This document shows, one piece after another, positions 30,283 to 33,481 of a stretch of 33,481 nt of DNA. The position numbers were made by a program, and so were the translations under genes. This stretch comes from an uncultured Bacilli bacterium. Its GTDB lineage: Bacteria; Bacillota_I; Bacilli_A; ML615J-28; CAG-313. Each line of letters begins with the position of its first letter. The stretch's first letter is position 1. Location: NCBI GenBank assembly GCA_904501965.1, contig CAJGCS010000001.1, positions 1 through 33,481 of the forward strand, given 5' to 3'. The notes beneath the pieces are model-generated. The model did not search any database, was not told the origin of the DNA, and was given only the letters and a program-made list of their open reading frames with translations.

Positions 30283-33200
30283 ATGATAGTTATTCTTATT
30301 ACAGCAATTATAATTACAATTGTGGTGCTTCTTGCAAAACGCCGCAATAAAAAACAAAAAGAAGAACAACCAAAAGAAGTTGAAGTAGTTGTTCAAAAAG
30401 ATTCAAAAGAAGTTTTAGACGAAAAAGAATCAATTAAAAAAGCTGAAGAAATTGTAAGAAGAAGAAAAAGATATAATCGTATTCTTAAATTATCTCTTAC
30501 AGTAATCTTACTTGCAGCTATTGAAATTGTTGCTGGTATCTTCTTCTTCGATACATACAAAGCAAACAGTGCTTCATTCCATAATGCTACTTCAAAAGAA
30601 TATTGGAATACTCTTCCTGGTTTTGAACATTATGATAAATTATATGAAAAGTATGTTGAAACTGTAGATATTAATAGTGCTAAATATGTTAGCCCATTTG
30701 ATTATTCAGAGTCTATTTATGTTAACATCAAAAAAGCACGTTATCAAGAAGAATTAGATCTTCTTATAACACCATATAAAAATGAATTAAGAACTACAAA
30801 AGATGAAGATAGAAAACTAGAACTTGAAAAAATCATTGATGAAGCCGACCTTCATAAATCAACTCTTTCTCCTCTTAAAGATTATAAAGTAAAAGAAGCT
30901 TTATCATACAAAAAAGTAGCTGAAAATGATGGTTATGAATTTTGGTTACATATGGGTCTTACAACATTTAAAGTTGTAGACAAAGTAAATGGTACAGTTT
31001 GGTATTCAAATCCAGAAACTTACTCTACTGATAAAGAAGATGCTCAAAAAGACATCTTAAAAATTTGGTACAGTAGAACAGGATCTAATTCAGTAAGTTT
31101 TGGTACATATGATTATTCAACATCAACATCATTTAGAGGAAGTACAAAAGACGTTAATCCAAACTTTGCAGTAAAAGTTATTACTGAAGAAGTGGGCGGA
31201 AAAGATGTATCTACAATTCAAGTATGGTACAAATTAGAAGAACGTGGTGTTAACTGGACATATTTCCCTAAATACATTAGTAAAGCAACATTTGATGCTT
31301 TAGTAGCTGAAAATGCTCGTTTAGTAGCTGAAGGTGCTCAATATGATGATAATGGCACATTAAAAGATGTTACTGACATCACTACTTCAAAATTCGATAA
31401 AAAAGATGCTGTTACAATGGTCGAAAGAGTATTTACAAGTCCTGCAGCTGACTATAAACTTATCTCTAAAGATAGTGTATTAAATCAATTTGGAGAAGAT
31501 TATTATGAATATAATAGTAATCTTGAAAAAATGAATGACTTAGCATTAAACCGTTTATATATGCTTTACACACACTGTGGTTTTACTCTAGATAAATTAG
31601 AAGAAGAAAATGATTATTTCCAATCTATTTCTGATGAAAAAGGATTAGGACTTACAGTAAGTAATGTTACTCATTCAAATGCATCATTTACTGTTGCAAT
31701 TCAATACCAATTAACAGAAGATGGATTAAATGTTACTATTCCAGGTAATTCAATTTCTGAAAATGGTGAAAACTTAGTTGTTTATATCGACTTACTTGAA
31801 TACTTCACTGCTGCTCGAATTACAGAAGATGGTTACACAATTATCCCTGATGGAAGTGGTGCTGTATTAAATCATAATAATGGTAAGACTAATAACCTTC
31901 CATACAATAAGCGATTATATACAACAGACCTTTCAATGACAGAAGAAGTTATGAAAGCTTCTACTGAAGATATCATGTTACCAATGTATGCCGTAGTTAA
32001 TACTACAAGTAAATCAGCTGTTATTGCCGATGTAATCGATGGTGCAGCTCAAATGGAATTATATGCGGACATTTCTGGACGTGGTAATGAAACTCATAAT
32101 AGAAACTACTTTAGAATTCATTATCATGAATCTCAAGTTGTTAAAGTTTCATCTGTAATGCAACCAATTGATAAATATAATAATTTATTCATGAATAACG
32201 ATATTTCAGTTGACTTCCGTTTCTATGGAGCTGATGTTGTTGAAGATGGATATTCTGGTATTGCTCATGCATATCGTGATTTATTAGTTAAACGTTACGG
32301 TATGCAAAACAAAAAAGATACAACTGATGATTTAGTAATCGATATTGATGTTCTTGGTTCTTATAACTTTAAAAACAATGTATTTGGTATTGTTTATAAC
32401 GATAAAGAAACATTAACAACATATGAAGAATTACAAAAGATGATCACTGATATCGAATCAAAACAATTTAAGAATATTAACATATTCTATAAAGGATGGA
32501 GAGATACTACTTTAGTTAATACTTCATTCAAAAATATCAAAGCTTATAATGCCTTAGGTAAATTAAGCAAACTTGCAGAAATTGAAGATATGGAAGGCGT
32601 AAATGTTTATCCTTATATTAATTTCGGTCAAATTAATAAATATCAAGAATCATTTGGTAGCTATCACTACAATACAAGAAACGTAATCGGTGAAATTATT
32701 ACAATCTATCCTTATGACTTACAATCAAATATATGGAATAAGAAAGCTCAAAAGATTAATATTCTTTCTCCTCGTTACTATGAAGCATTTGCTCAATCAC
32801 TTGCAGATAGTTATTCAAGTGTGTTCAAAATTGGTAAGAAAAATGAAGTTCTTACAAATATCTCAGTTGATTCTCTAGGTTCAGTATTAACTGGTGACTA
32901 TCAAAAGAATCAAGAAATGTTTAAGATTAATGCTGTATACGAACAAATTAAGGCTCTAGAAGTTATTAAAAATGCTGGTATCACAAACATTAACTTATAC
33001 AAACCTTATGACTATGCATTCCCTTATGTTTCTAATGCAAAAGAAATCCCTTACGAATCTACACATTATGAAATTCTTAACTATTCAATTCCATTCTATC
33101 AATTAGTTGTAAATGGATTATTCGATTATAGTGGAGAAAGTATTAATGCTAACAGCGAAGAAGGTGTTAAATATCATATCTTAAGAATGTTAGAAACTGG

Positions 33201-33481
33201 TTCAAATGCATCATTCACATTCACTCATGATGGTTCAGAAGTATTATTAAAAACTGATTACAACCAATACTACTATACTGAATATTCATTATGGTTAGAA
33301 GAAGTTGCTAAAGTTTATAATGAAATTTCTTCTACTGGAGTTAGTGGATTAAGACTTGTAAAACATGAATTCATTAAAGAAGGTGTTTCATTAGTAACAT
33401 ATGCTTCAGAAGATGGTGCAAAACAAGTTCAAATCTTAATTAACAATACATTTACAGATTATGTAGACTCAGAAACAGGAA
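30283..33481 (+). CDS. DUF5696-like membrane-anchored protein (3' end outside window)
   Basis: The frame is open from ATG 30283 (after AAAGGAGGG) to the window edge, at least 1066 residues. An N-terminal helix (about 2-17), a Lys/Glu-rich linker and a second helix (about 70-89) would place most of the protein on one side of the membrane, probably outside. The motif PDGSG (522-526) followed by HNNGK, then a region with VIDIDVLGSYNF and later beta/alpha stretches, matches my memory of DUF5696, which has a glycosidase-like barrel core but no known activity. The visible part has no signal-cleavage site. It is the last visible gene of the GH20-transporter unit; the true end and any C-terminal tail cannot be seen. 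Recognition is moderate, function unknown. Confidence 0.68.
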   Translation, partial: MIVILITAIIITIVVLLAKRRNKKQKEEQPKEVEVVVQKDSKEVLDEKESIKKAEEIVRRRKRYNRILKLSLTVILLAAIEIVAGIFFFDTYKANSASFHNATSKEYWNTLPGFEHYDKLYEKYVETVDINSAKYVSPFDYSESIYVNIKKARYQEELDLLITPYKNELRTTKDEDRKLELEKIIDEADLHKSTLSPLKDYKVKEALSYKKVAENDGYEFWLHMGLTTFKVVDKVNGTVWYSNPETYSTDKEDAQKDILKIWYSRTGSNSVSFGTYDYSTSTSFRGSTKDVNPNFAVKVITEEVGGKDVSTIQVWYKLEERGVNWTYFPKYISKATFDALVAENARLVAEGAQYDDNGTLKDVTDITTSKFDKKDAVTMVERVFTSPAADYKLISKDSVLNQFGEDYYEYNSNLEKMNDLALNRLYMLYTHCGFTLDKLEEENDYFQSISDEKGLGLTVSNVTHSNASFTVAIQYQLTEDGLNVTIPGNSISENGENLVVYIDLLEYFTAARITEDGYTIIPDGSGAVLNHNNGKTNNLPYNKRLYTTDLSMTEEVMKASTEDIMLPMYAVVNTTSKSAVIADVIDGAAQMELYADISGRGNETHNRNYFRIHYHESQVVKVSSVMQPIDKYNNLFMNNDISVDFRFYGADVVEDGYSGIAHAYRDLLVKRYGMQNKKDTTDDLVIDIDVLGSYNFKNNVFGIVYNDKETLTTYEELQKMITDIESKQFKNINIFYKGWRDTTLVNTSFKNIKAYNALGKLSKLAEIEDMEGVNVYPYINFGQINKYQESFGSYHYNTRNVIGEIITIYPYDLQSNIWNKKAQKINILSPRYYEAFAQSLADSYSSVFKIGKKNEVLTNISVDSLGSVLTGDYQKNQEMFKINAVYEQIKALEVIKNAGITNINLYKPYDYAFPYVSNAKEIPYESTHYEILNYSIPFYQLVVNGLFDYSGESINANSEEGVKYHILRMLETGSNASFTFTHDGSEVLLKTDYNQYYYTEYSLWLEEVAKVYNEISSTGVSGLRLVKHEFIKEGVSLVTYASEDGAKQVQILINNTFTDYVDSETG

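Noticed and set aside
1..33481. CRISPR array, tRNA or rRNA genes, insertion sequences, prophage genes
   Set aside because: No regularly spaced repeats, cloverleaf-like sequences, transposase or phage motifs were seen on either strand; the window looks like stable chromosome.
1..33481. Mycoplasma-type genetic code (TGA as Trp)
   Set aside because: No gene contains an in-frame TGA and tryptophan is always TGG, so nothing requires reassignment; murC also points to a walled cell.

Overview
The window comes from a very low-GC, walled Firmicutes/Bacilli-like bacterium. All genes are AT-rich, have strong GGAGG-type ribosome binding sites and use TAA or TAG stops. The set includes a T-box-controlled tyrS, a CcpA-like LacI regulator, MurC, and MalFG-type ABC permeases. 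MurC and the absence of in-frame TGA speak against a wall-less mycoplasma, although the style (InlB B-repeats, short cysteine-containing C-terminal tails) recalls gut Bacilli close to the Mollicutes. All names here come from motif recognition by eye; no database search was run.

Layout. 1-455: 3' end of a GH9-like glycoside hydrolase. 464-1898: stand-alone condensation-domain-like protein with its own promoter. 1913-3682 (minus strand): two multi-pass membrane proteins, at least one YwaF-like. 3816-5087: murC. 5119-6236: LacI/CcpA-like regulator. 6241-13025: T-box leader and a tight gene string: tyrS, AmiE-like serine hydrolase, double GNAT acetyltransferase, PIG-L/LmbE-type deacetylase, and a secreted GHL10 (COG1649/DigH-like) glycosidase carrying an InlB repeat and a C-terminal tail. 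13079-17730: second transcription unit with M19 dipeptidase, a second secreted GHL10 and a cytoplasmic GHL10, ending in a clear terminator. 17856-33481: third unit, from a promoter with a cre/LacI-type operator, with GH20 hexosaminidase, a very large solute-binding protein with two carbohydrate-binding-like modules, MalF- and MalG-like permeases with unusual N-terminal extensions, an RCC1+NHL propeller membrane protein, a Yip1-family membrane protein, and a DUF5696-like protein cut by the window edge.

How the parts may work together (inference). Two anchored or exported GHL10 enzymes cut a glycan outside the cell. A large surface assembly (CBM-bearing binding protein, propeller protein, Yip1 protein, DUF5696 protein) captures the products and passes them to the MalFG-like permease. 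A cytoplasmic GHL10, GH20, PIG-L deacetylase, AmiE-like hydrolase and M19 dipeptidase then finish sugar and peptide breakdown. The only characterised GHL10 I know, E. coli DigH, acts on peptide-free peptidoglycan strands, and AmiE and M19 enzymes act on muropeptides or dipeptides. Peptidoglycan salvage is therefore the best single guess, with another amino-sugar glycan as the alternative. The most unusual points are the paired GCSC C-terminal tails, the nested propellers, the extended permeases, and salvage genes placed directly behind a tRNA-Tyr T-box.
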